Origin: Sclerurus mexicanus
Lineage: Eukaryota; Chordata; Aves; Passeriformes; Furnariidae
Assembly: GCA_013396755.1 (NCBI GenBank)
Contig: VWZF01003190.1
Span: 2,967,050-3,031,049 of the forward strand
Reading direction: 5' to 3'
DNA: 64,000 nucleotides
The notes beneath the pieces were generated by a model, which searched no databases, was not told where the DNA came from, and saw nothing but the letters and a program-made list of their open reading frames with translations. Position numbers and translations under genes: made by a program. Positions 1-11,700 of this stretch are shown one piece after another; the stretch's first letter is position 1, and the number at the start of each line of letters is the position of its first letter.

Positions 1-3000
1 ACGGTACAACAGCATACAACTACTTTTTACTCAGGGAAAGCATTGTGGGTGAAGTGTAGTTACTTTCAATGTACTATAGCCCTTGACTGTATGTCACGTT
101 GCTTGTGCTACACTGTCAGGTGGAATACAACATTAAGGCTTCCATACTGACTCAGAATGGCTGGGGGTTTGTTTTGTTTGTTGTAGCACTTAAACTATTC
201 TCCTTATTATCCTAGATTAGCTGGTCATTTAACTCTGTCCTCCCTGCTCTTTTTTCCTCATCCATATGAGGACAGGGGAAGTTTCAATACGTTTTATTCT
301 AGACAGAGGGGAACCACCCCTCCATGCTGATGTCACATTCTTATGTCATCTTGTCAGGGGAACTAGGGCTTTCCAGCTTCTGGCTTGGGCAATGGGCTTT
401 GGGTTAGCAATGAAGTGTGAATTTTAGAGGGAAGGGACCTTCCTGGACCTCACAACAGAATGACCTTTGTATACTGACGGCAGCTACACCTCACATTTGC
501 ATTGAGCCTCTCCTAGCGTGCAAGGTCAGGCAGCAAGGTTGGTGGGAGGAGGCACATTGCCCGAGACAAAAGTATATCCCTCTCCCACTGGCTAAAGCTG
601 GCACATCCTGCAATTTGGAGGGACAGGGCATGTGATACCCTTCTCAGCAGCCACATATACCTACCCCATAGGAGGCTTTCCAGAATAGGATCCATTGCAG
701 GGAAAATGGGATTTCCAGGAAGCCCATATGTCAACATGAATTATCATTTTTAAGGTAAAGGCTTCCTAAAGACTGCACAGAGCCAGAGCAGGGCCTTCCT
801 GAGTTCAGCCTGCTCCTCCTAATAACAATGACAACACCTGGGACAATTATACAACTACTTAAATACTTTTGGGGAAAAAACCCCCAAATTAGCAGAAGGT
901 CAGTAGAAAGTCTTTCAATACACTTCTTCCATTTTAGTACTCAGCACAGGGAAGGGTGGAAAAGTGGGATTTGGGTTATTAAAAGGTTTCAACATCAAAA
1001 TTCTTCAAAGAAGCCCTTTAAAAGTTCCAGAAAAAAAACATTGAAAAAAGATAGAAAAGTGAAATGACTGGCTTAGCCCTAGATGTACACAAACCCACAC
1101 ATTTAAAGAGGAGTAAACGTGCAGCATCAAAGCCAAAGTGTTAGAAAGCAGCATGAACTCAAATAGCAAAAAATAACATCAAAAGAGAGAAGCTGTGAAT
1201 GAAACTTCCAAAGGCAGCCTTAATACTAAACAGTTCTTCGGTTTGGTTTGTTTGACTTTCAGCTTCACTCTCACTCTTTGAAATCAGTTGTCTTTTTTGT
1301 GATAGTTCCTGGATTTTGAAAGAAGACATTAAAAATACAGAAATTCTATCATGTGGGACATGAAATATCTGGTTAATCAACAGCTTTGAGTATCTGCAAT
1401 TCAATACACAGCTTTCTGACACGTTCGTGGAATAGCTGACAGCACTAATACACTGTCATTTTGTATGAGGACCAACATTAGAAGTATATAGCATTTTGCT
1501 AGCAGGTTGTTAGATATTTACTGACTGCAGAGGAATCACAAAGCTTGGTTTTCATTCTGAGCCTGGAAAGACTCATGGACATAATTTTTTTACCCTACTC
1601 CCCCTCTTCCCCATAAGCAATTTGGCCCCAGTTTCTTTCTAGCCTCCAACTCCTCTTTTCAATTTTATGATACTCCTTTCCTTCCCAGTTTCAAATCAGT
1701 CCCCAAGCCACGTTGTTGCAGCTCCCTACTCACATCAACTGTCTCCTTCTGGTCAGCTTGCTCCATTCAACTCAATCCAATGCTAGAAGCTCAGTCCCAT
1801 TTCAGTTTCCTCTAGCCCAGCCCCAGCATTTGTCTCTCCTCACACAAATCAGTCAGCTCCCTCCTCCATTCTATCATGATGTCTATGAGGGGTAGAGAAG
1901 CTGGAGCATTTGTCAGAGAACATGAGAATCAAGGTCCCCTGCTTTCCATCCTAATCCTAGCTGAAGGCAGCTGAAGTAAATAATTTATAGGGCTGGTCCT
2001 TTAGAGCCCCTAGGGCTTGCAGCAGCATGTGATGAGTGAGTGTGGCCCCAGTCAGGGCATACATATCCTAGGAAGAAGAGAGAATTTTCTTATAATAGCC
2101 ATATTTCCTAAAGTTTTCAAATAATGGGCCTTGAAGAAAAAACTATTATAAAATCACTGGCTGGTGTTATTGTGGACAACCATAGTTTCATCAAGCCTCA
2201 TTGCTGAAGACATTGCAGCTGTTTTGGCTGAACTCTGTAAAACCATCTGAGGGCAGTAATTGCTGAGGGCATAAATCAAGCTAAATGGTTAACTTTCAGC
2301 TATGTTCTAATTAGTAGAGAACAAGATCTTGCAATGGAAAAAATCAGGAAATAAGTGACTGTAACTACTTACAGCTCAGTAACAGATGAGCTAACAAAAG
2401 AAAGTAGTGTGAGAAGAATATGAATAATGTGTTTCATTGCTTTCTCTTCTCCCAGAAATTACCCCTAGTGCCCAAATAAGCTCCTTCTGCTACCTTCCTC
2501 AGGTGTTACTGAGTACCTGGGAAACAACTAAAGGAATGAATGAAAACTCTGACTATGCTGGGGAATCTTGCCTGACAGTGTGCTGCAGGTTAAGGCAAAC
2601 AGCTGGAGCAGAGTGATGGGCTGATGGGAACAGTCAGTCATTTTTTTTTTCAGACTGCAAGGCACTACAGAATTCAAACAGATCAAAATGTAAAGAGACA
2701 GCAGTACCTATGGGGTATACAGACACCATGTTTACAAAGAACCCCTTACCTCTGAGGCATGGCCAGCTGCACAACTTTAAGGCAGGATACTTATTTGAGG
2801 TTGAATTGCTCTAGAGCTTGCAAACCTCCTTGCAGAGAAGTGAGCTCCATAATACTGAATTCACTGACACTTGCTTGGCTCCTGAAAAAACTCAGGTAAT
2901 ATACTGGTCAGGTACAGAAACAGGGATTCACTTGCACTTTCAGAGAACAAAAAGCCATGGTTTATATAGTCAAGCTATTTTGTAAAGTAAATTTAAAAAA

Positions 3001-4195
3001 TCTTCAATCTTTAAATCTTAGCAATACAATTACTAATTAGAAATTGGTCAACTGAGCACAGCAAAAAAATCCCACCCAATCAATCAATCAATCAAACCAA
3101 AAGCTCCTTTACTTGTACAGTTAACTAAGGAAGTAAAAGCTGCCTAGAGGACCAAGTAACTCCTGAAATCGCTTAACTGAAGTCAGCCAGCCAGCCTTTA
3201 AACTCAGTCAATGAATTCTGATTGATCCAGACATGTTCTACACCTTCTTTCTGATCTGGAGCGTGCTGGTACAGGAACTTGAATTTATGTTCTGGTAAGG
3301 AAGCTGCTGAACTGCCAATGTCTTCATCAGCCTGACATTCCTTTTCATAGGCAACAAAAAACTCAGTGGGAGTCCAGGTGGTCTCCTTTTTCTTGTTTCT
3401 ATGAAAAGAAGATCCTATGAGAAAAAGGTTACCAGCCTGATCCTGACAACAGCTATATTTTTTCCCCAAATCGTGACATGTCAGATAATCTCTTAATTGT
3501 TAAAAGGCATATAATTTACAGCAGAAGCTACCTCCTAATTTGTGGAGTTGAAATCAGCTTTGGAAGCCTTAATAATGTCTGCACAAGAGCAATTGCAGAT
3601 CTTCAGACATCCAGGATGCTTAGACTCACATCCCCTTACATGATGAACCCGAAGCAGCTTTGTGACAGAGCATTCAAAGAGGTTTTCTCCAACTTGTGCT
3701 TTTCTGATCATTAACTAGGTTATGCTGTTTTACTCATTTCAGCTAACCAGGAATTTTAGGTAAACTGACTCATTTTGCCTGGGTTGGTTTGGATTTGGCA
3801 GATGTCTGCAGGCAGCAGACCTACTAGGCAGGTACTTTCGGCAGAGATGGAGAGAGGACTTAAACTGTTTAAAGCCACTTCCATTACATTTATCTGACTT
3901 CATCCTTTGGTGTTTGAGTGGAGGTTGCCCCATTGCCTGTATTATCTCTCAAAGGTGGCCTTGACTTTGCTTTAAGCACAGACTTGCTTTTGGTTTAGAC
4001 AGGAAAAATGCTTTATAGCTGCACTGAATGCTCCCTTGGTGGGTTAACATCTGGATATGGTGCCCATAGGGTAGCTAGCAGGCAGCTGTTTGGTGAAGGA
4101 GAACAGCTGTTTATGGCCACTGACAGTGACTGCTCAGTCATATTAGTGCAGACACAATCAACAGACTTCTTGGGAACAACACGTGATCAGACATA
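1..4195. other. Downstream flank of ADGRA3, no recognised gene
   Basis: About 4.2 kb lying 3' of the receptor gene. I see a (CAAT)n simple repeat at 3077-3094, a poly(T) run near 2641, and one coding-like minus-strand stretch at 3173-3398 listed separately. The remaining short open frames lack splice context or family resemblance and look like chance. By human gene order this side would face KCNIP4, but no KCNIP4 exon is visible. Confidence 0.5.
3173..3398 (-). pseudogene. Unrecognised coding-like terminal exon or retrocopy fragment
   Basis: On the minus strand an AG after a pyrimidine-rich tract (ggatcttcttttcatag, just above 3398) is followed by an open frame of 74 codons closing with TAA at 3173-3175. 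It includes WTPTEFFVAYEKECQADED, HKFKFLYQHAPDQ and VEHVWINQNSLTEFKGWLAD. Amino-acid composition and mixed third-base usage look more like real protein than the other short frames here, and the sequence above the AG looks intronic. I do not recognise the family. It could be the last exon of an unannotated minus-strand gene or lncRNA, a decayed retrocopy, or a chance frame. No poly(A) signal is obvious close downstream, which argues against a clean terminal exon. Confidence 0.25.
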
Positions 4196-4213
4196 ATGTG
4201 CAAAAATGTACGC

Positions 4214-4219
4214 TTTATT
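4214..4219 (-). terminator. ADGRA3: Candidate distal poly(A) signal AATAAA
   Basis: AATAAA in the gene's sense, followed after about 20 nt by the T/G-rich stretch atgtctgatcacgtgttgtt. It would give a 3' UTR of about 3.3 kb. It was chosen because sequence composition changes to less AT-rich below about 4200. Not proven. Confidence 0.35.
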
Positions 4220-7200
4220 TTTACACCAGAATTCTTTATATGAGGCTGGGTAGGGATTCTTGTAAACAGTCCATGTGACTTCAAATTTGGTCACAAAAAC
4301 TGGAATTTCTATATGCAGAGAACAACACTACAGCAAGAGCATATTTTTATACTGGCAGTACTGTAATAACAACTCTCCAGATTTCTGTTGATTGCATCAT
4401 TCTCTGAAAATTATCTTTTTTCAAATGAAATTTCTCTTGCTTAGTCTCAGACAGAAAGTGAACAGTAAAATCCGTCCAGTCATTTTTATGTCATCAATGA
4501 ATCACCAAAACTAAAGGCGACTTTGAAAAACGTTACGTGTGTATGTCCATGAGGAATTTACTAGGACAATATATCTCTTATACTCTGGTTATTTCATTGA
4601 CTTTATTTTTATAGGGAAGAAAATCAGGTAAAGCAATAATGGTTCACTGACTATAATTGACCAAAACCCCACAATAAATCAAAACCAGACTTCCAACGCA
4701 TTGAAATGATCTCATTTATCTTAAGGGAAAAAAAAAAGTCAAAAGCACAAAAAGCATTTTGGTCAAATTTGATCTTACAAAACATTTTTATATTTATTTA
4801 ATATCACATCTCCTACTCTGTAGATATACTGTATATTCTCTGAAAAAATAATATGCATATTATTGCATAACACATCTCTTCCAATTAGCCCAGAAATATT
4901 CACTAAATTAATTTTTAACATGATAAGAAAAGTGTTTTAATATTTTATGTTTAAATTCCAGAGAGTTTTGTCCCATAAGATATTCTGTGGAAAGCAGCAC
5001 CTATTTACTTCTTTGTAAGCCATTATGAAGCTGGAATTGGCCTCTCAGACAAAATAACAGGTGATTAAAACACAAGCTGAAAAAAGCAGCTTACTGAGTG
5101 GATTCTTGCAGAGTATTTCACTTGGCTCTGTGTGTGTGTAATATTTTGCATAATGGTCTAGAGACCTCCTAGGATTTTGCTATTACAGAATATACATATA
5201 CATAGTGCTGAGACACAGAGAAGTGGTATTTCACAGTATGTCTATGCTTGTTTAGGGCTCACTGTCTATGTGGGATGAGTAGAAGCAACATTAAAAGAAA
5301 ACAATTCTGAAACAGAAAATACTTCCTTATGCAAACAAAGAAAAATACTGTATTTTAGTTTAGAGACAGTTCAAGCATATATAGCATATACATAATAAAG
5401 CTCAGGTGTGGGTTTTTTTTTTTTCTAGCTAAAGAAGCAGTCATGAAACTGTTGAATATTGGCTTAAAACTTCACAACCACCTAGTGCATTCTTCTTGCT
5501 CACCTTTTAAAAATACACAATCTGAGATGGATACATTGCACTGCTGGAGTTTACAATATATATTTCAAATTTACAAAAATACAGAAAAACAAGATTTCTT
5601 GCACTCAGATACTGAGCATTAACCCTTTCAGTACTAATTCCCACCTGCAACAGTGCAGAACACATTCATCTGACTTATATGTTTTTATAACATTCTAACA
5701 ATTATAATTATCATCTTTATGTACACTATTAGGAAATGTGTTCCTACATTTAAAAAAAAAAAGGTAAATAATAAACTGCTAATACCAAAGAAATAATGGG
5801 CTGAAGTATGTTAAGATTTCTGCCACATATGCACAGAGAATCACAGACTGATAATCTCTCAAGGGAATATTCTATTTCCTCTCTGCAATTACCTAAGTCT
5901 GTGTTAAGACATCACAGCAAACTTTCTCATGTGGCCATACAGAATTGTGCTTTTTCTCTCAGTTCTGGATGCGCTGTTCACTTTCCACTGGAGACATTTT
6001 TCTCACAGCTCTATGCTCCTATTCACTTTCTGCAATCTATTATTATTCTCCACCCTTCTCATTTGTAAAAAGAGGTTTTATTTCATATAGGGATAATTAT
6101 GATGCCGTTCTGTACTGTGAGTTGATGCTTTGTGTCCAGATGTTCACAGAAACATGAAAAAATTTCTTGCCAAGAGCCTTGTTAATAGAGAATGGTACTG
6201 ACCCTGGAATGCCATACAATTCACAGAAATCATGAGCATAAAGAACTTCTCTGAAGGTCAAATTTGCATTAAAGGATGAAGACAATCTGAAATTTCCTAG
6301 GAGAGGAAATGGGTTTTCAGAAAGCAAGTGGTGAAATTAATAGATGGACTCTAAGAAGGTGGTTTTTTGAAAATTACTGAATTTCCTCTTTCCTGACAAC
6401 TCTGGACTACACTGATCATGTAAGTAAATAGACAATATCATATATACAGTGTCTCTGAACTAGAATAAGCTACTTTAAGAAAATAACTGTAGTCCTCGAA
6501 GAGTTAATGGTAAAACTGCTCTACCTTAACAGATGTGGAAAAGTTATCATGAAACAGCTTACAGATTTGTTCAAAAGGCATACTTTACAAAGAAGTGTAA
6601 AACTTGCTGAGACAATTGCTATTACACCGCACAGTGTCACATACAATGAGTAGTGCATGCTCTGTAAAGACATTAGAGTGGACCCTTATCAAAGCTATCA
6701 TATAACCTTATACAAAGGATTGTGCCACTTAAACTAGTGCAGAGTGATTTTTTCCTGTAGTTTTATAATGCTCTAGATTAATATCAATAGGGGTTTTCAC
6801 AGCCTTGTACAACACTTTTTTTTGTTCTTTTTTAACACATGTAACACTAGAAAACAGCAAATGGTATATCCTGACATGTCATGCAAAATACAACCAATAC
6901 AGCACCAAAGATGTAACAGAGACATTACCTAGCACTTCTCTCCAACAAGAAAAAGGACAGAACAGAGACTGTACATTACATGACTTTACAGGCCATATGC
7001 TACAGAAGATCTTTAGAGGCAGTATCACTTTTGTAGATCTAAAAAGCTGCAATTTTATAAAATCCTGTTTATCATTTCTACCATAGCCACTTCTGATTAA
7101 AATCCATGGCACAGTAATAATATTCTGCTACAAAAATAAATAAGTAAAAGTTTAAGATGCTGATATGTTTATAAAAAGTGTCTGAAGTTACTATGGAACA

Positions 7201-7456
7201 AAAGTGAAAACAATGAATGAAAATGATGTGTTTCTAAAGAAATGTTCTGTATAACGAAATGATATTGCCTCTCATATTCAATTGTCTAGACTTAATTTTC
7301 TCATTATCTTTCAGAATAATTTTATAACTTTCTTTTAAAAATAACTTCACTTTAAAACTGTCACTATCCCTCTTTTTTAGACTCTTATTAAGAAAAAGAA
7401 AATAAAGAAGAAAAGCTGTACAATTTACTGACGAGCTACACAAATACATCATATTA

Positions 7457-7462
7457 TTTATT
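7457..7462 (-). terminator. ADGRA3: Candidate proximal poly(A) signal AATAAA
   Basis: TTTATT on the plus strand reads AATAAA in the gene's sense, about 65 nt after the stop. A T/G-rich stretch (tgtatttgtgtag in the sense strand) follows within 25 nt, as a downstream element should. It would yield a very short 3' UTR, so other sites may dominate. Confidence 0.4.
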
Positions 7463-7527
7463 TTGGAATAAAACCAAAGACAATGATGGTTTATTAGGGC
7501 AAAAAAGACATTATGATGGCCCATGAA

Positions 7528-8749
7528 CTACACAGTAGTTTCATTTTTCCAAGGCCCAGTTTTGATATTTCCTGTACTATCTGAGCTGTATATCATGGCT
7601 TCATGCACGTTTCCCTTGAGAATTCCATTGTGATTCGTTGTATTAAATGGCAATGATTGTGTCCGTGGGTGCATTTCAAAATGAGCTGGATGGTGCACAG
7701 TGTCACTTTCTGGCATTTTACCACAACTATATATTACAGTACTTGCGTCACTACTTTCAGGCTGGTTGACAGTAGGATACGGATCACTTTTTGAGCAGCA
7801 AGCCCGTCTGTGACCTGACTGGCTATCGTGTGTACTGTGGGGACTGTCTGTATGTGAACTGTGAATGCTGCCATCAATACTCGAAGGGATGTGGTAGGCG
7901 TACTCTCTTTCACCTGCAGACCTATGCCGACTGAAGTAACGTGGCTTAGTTCTGCTTTTCAGACATCTGTGTATGTGCATATTGGGTCTGAAGGTTCCCT
8001 CATTGTGGACATGAATGTGAGCTTCATCATCAAGTAGCTGATCACAGTGCATCTTCGCACAACAGGGTGTCACAGGTGAAAGGCAGTTAACATGGTTTTG
8101 AACCGCTTGTAGGTTAGTCAGTTTGCAGTGGCTGGCCGCCGGATGATTAAACACAGCTGATTTGTTGGGACATGGTGATTCCTGAAGACAAGGTGCATGA
8201 ACTTGAGTGTCACCATTAACATTAACTTTTGGGCGCATGTTAACTTGGACTGAATAGGTGTTTCTTCTGGATGGGCAACAGGACCACCAGCAATGCCATA
8301 CATCATCTCGCTTTGCACAGTGATGGATCAGGATGAAAAGCCCCAAGGTCACACAGAAGGCTCCATAAAGACAGCTAAATATCATATCCAAGAAATGACC
8401 TTGAGATACTGCAAGTGCTCCAAAGGTCCAAGTGGCAGTAAACAGGAATAAAGTGAATGCTGCGGCTCGAAGCTGAGCCTTAAATGAATGCTCATTTTCC
8501 AATAAGGAAGAAGAAATCATGGAGCAGGTTGCCTGGGGAACAGACACAGAGTCTGTAATATGACCATGGCCCACATCAGTACTTGGCATTCTCTGTGGAT
8601 CTTCTGTCTTTTCCTTTAACTCATACTTCCGTTCGGGATGGCGCTTCAGTTGCACGTATGTGCACAGGAAGTAAACACAGGTGACTAGCACAATAAATGC
8701 TACTGGCCCATAGAAAGCACCGAGACTGGGCTCCCATGCCATCCAACAA
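7528..8749 (-). CDS. ADGRA3: ADGRA3 terminal coding exon: TM5-TM7 and cytoplasmic tail
   Basis: The exon begins after acceptor ttgttttcag and runs 1222 nt to the TAG at 7528-7530. It encodes CWMAWEPSLGAFYGPVAF (loop 2 and TM5), a charged loop rich in Lys and Glu, TM6 (LRAAAFTLFLFTATWTFGAL), TM7 (IFSCLYGAFCVTLGLFILIH) and a long tail. Just inside the membrane lies WHCWWSCCPSRR, a Cys cluster that could be palmitoylated. The tail then has KLTNLQAVQNHV (ADGRA2: KLTNLQLAQSQV), a His-rich stretch around HIHVHNEG and MHIHRC, a Ser/His/Asp stretch (SIHSSHTDSPHSTHDSQSGH), and the end GPWKNETTV. ETTV is a class I PDZ ligand. The first ATG inside this exon is not a real start; the exon opens 5 nt before it in the spliced frame. 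Confidence 0.97.
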
Positions 8750-11700
8750 CTGAAAACAACAAAAAAAAGAGAGTCAAGAACATTTTAGAGCCCACATTAG
8801 ATGTGACGGACAACTGACTGATGTCTGACTAGTATGGCACAACAGTATCTCAAAAGTTCAGATATGCTTGTTGTAAAAAAGAAAAGAGAGTATGTCTAAT
8901 ATCAATTAAGCTGAGGCATCACTTTCTTATTTTTTAATAGAATAAAATGTCTAGTATAATTTACAGAATATTAAAACTGAAAATTTCCAAGAAATGTAGG
9001 TTCGTTTAGACTCTGGAATTGCAGTGAAATGTAAGACCATTTATGTCAACCTTTTTTTTACTATTAAAAATGTCAGCACTAATACTTAGATTAAAAAGCA
9101 AATGAGGCATAGTTTATACAGCCTGTGTGAGGCACAGAAATGTACAGATTTCAATGGTTTGTATTAACAAACATTGATAGGAATTCTTAAGTCTGAAGAT
9201 TGTTACAGAATTTTCTTCTTGCCCAAGAACAGCCTGAGTACCAAGACAGGCTGAAGAAAGACTTCCAACTGAACAGTCACCACTTTCTGCAGTGAGTGGA
9301 CCCAAAAGACATGCCATTTCTGAACTCTGCACTGTTTCTAAAGTTCCTAGAAGTTAATTTACATCAATTTAAGTGTCCTCAGGAAAATTAAGGAAACTGA
9401 TGGTCTCTTTGTGATACATTGGTAGCATAATATCATTGTAGCATGATCATGGTTTTCTAGGCTTTAAATAATATAACCGTAGCTGTTCTAGAGCAGCTTA
9501 AAGTAGTTCACAGGGCAGTATGAGTCTAACAGGACTGTCTTGAGGATGAATGATCTGATCAAACATACACAGAGAAGAAAACACTTCTGGCTAATGAAAT
9601 CCTAGATGGAAACTGGGAGAACATGGGTCAGAGGGAGAAGGAATAATTCTCTAGTTTTGACTCTCCTCTATGATCTCTTTTGAGCCATGGTTACAGACAG
9701 GGAACTGAGCTGGCAGAGCTGGCTAGTACAGCTCTTATTAGGTTCTTATACTTTAAATACTGCATGGATTTCTGGAAAGGGGAGTAAGTTACTTTCCTTA
9801 TCTCTTGGACTAGGACAGGAAGTAATGGGCTTAAACTGCAGCAAGAAAGGTTTAGATTAGATTTTTGAAAAAGTTTCCTAGCTGTTAGGACAATTAGGAT
9901 AATAAGCTGTTGGAATGAAGTGTGGTCTATCCATTATGGGAGCATTCAAAGCACCTCAGATAAGTAACTGTCAGGAATGGTTTGGATATAGCTAATTCCC
10001 CACTGGGTCAGAAAGACAGACCAGGTGATCTGTCATTATCCATTCCAGCTCTAAAAATGACACTGTGTGACACTTCATACTCATTTAGGCATGTGTGATT
10101 AGTTGCAGTCCCTCCAATTCCAGTGAGGAAACTTCTGGTATCAGATTCTTGTCAAGCCAGGAATTATCTATAAGTTACTATTAAAAAGGGCAGAATGACT
10201 TTTTCTCCCAGGCTGAGAAACCTCTCAGCTAAATAGAGACAGTCCCACTAGGCATTATCACAAGAAACTGCAGAATAATGACTTTGAATTTTTGGAATCT
10301 GAACCCTAAACAAAAATACATACATGTATTAATGAACTTAGAAACACTCCAAAGAGCACATAATTTGGGGTCAGACAGGCACCTGAAAAGATTGCCTGAA
10401 AGATAAGTGTGAAAAGATAGGTAAGTTACCACTATACTTAATTGGGTAAGCAGAGAACACAAAGCTACATGAATACTGGAAGTACATTTGAATGCTGCAT
10501 ATTGGATGCAAAGTGGAGAATGGAATGCTCCCCAGTGGAACAGTCTCTAGGGATGCTCTTATTTCAAGTAGAATCAAATTGTGGATCACTTAAAAATCAC
10601 TTGTGTAAAAGAAGTTGAAATTTGTGCATCTACATTTACTGTATTAATACTATAAAAAATGAATAAGGCACATAACTCACTAAGCTGCCATTGAATTAGA
10701 AGCTGTCTTTTCACTCAGTCTTATAATCATCCCTCATCTGTCCTTTGTTCTGTACCAGGTATTGATTTGCTATATTAACACAATTAAAGAAATATAACCT
10801 CTGTAACTGCACCAAAATGAAAAATGTCTCACATTTATATACATAAATAATAGTCTTATAATATATTTTTGATTGTGACTGTTTAATTGGATAAATCTGA
10901 AGAAATATATGAATATGAGTTGGGCCCTGGGCAGAGCAAACAGCCATGGTATGCACTGATTCCTTACCAGGATTTAAATTTCAATTACCTATAAAATGGC
11001 TTTAAGGAGGCAGATGCTCCCGTATGAACTATTCTCCTTGGCTACCACTTTTCATGCCCAGAACATAACCAGTTTCAAATGTGTTACAATAGATGCTCAA
11101 AGCAGTAACTAAGAGTGCAGTCCTCCAGAGTACTAGCACTGCCAGAGTACTAAAATATCCATTAGTGTGCCAGTCACTGCCATCCTGATCTCTTACACAC
11201 ACTGTATTTAACTTTGCAGTCTAATTCACTTTCTGCTACAGTTACTTAGAAAGACTTATTGTACTTTATTGATACCTCATGTTTCATGCCAAGAATTAAT
11301 AACAACGTGATGCCTGGAGAGCTTGTGGAGGTCTACTGAACAGTAACTCACTAGGCATGAGAGGACCATGTCAGGATTGTGAGGCAGTGTGACTGGAACA
11401 TTTCCAAGTGGTGAAAATCCAAAATATTTGGTTTTTTTATGGAGGGACGGGAGTGGAAGAGGTGGGGGAGAGATTTTTATGTGTCCCTTTTTTCACATAG
11501 TTATTTGTAAATTGCTTTGTTACCTAAGGGAAATCAATTCAAGGTAGAGAATGAAATGAAAATATTTAATTAATTAATAGCTCCATTAAATATGTTATCC
11601 ATTAGGTAATTTTAATATGCTTTCACTCATTCAGATGTAAATGAAGAGTAATTCTGTAGATGAAAATCATTGTATTGCCTGTATGGAGTCAAATCAGTAG

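Larger units (their letters stand above)
4200..7527 (-). other. ADGRA3: Probable ADGRA3 3' UTR (long form) and flank
   Basis: AT-rich sequence immediately after the ADGRA3 stop. Candidate AATAAA hexamers on the minus strand lie at 7457-7462 (about 65 nt past the stop), 6077-6082, 4602-4607 and 4214-4219. If the last is used, the 3' UTR would be about 3.3 kb. Several short open frames on both strands look like noise. The extent of the UTR is inferred, not shown. Confidence 0.4.
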
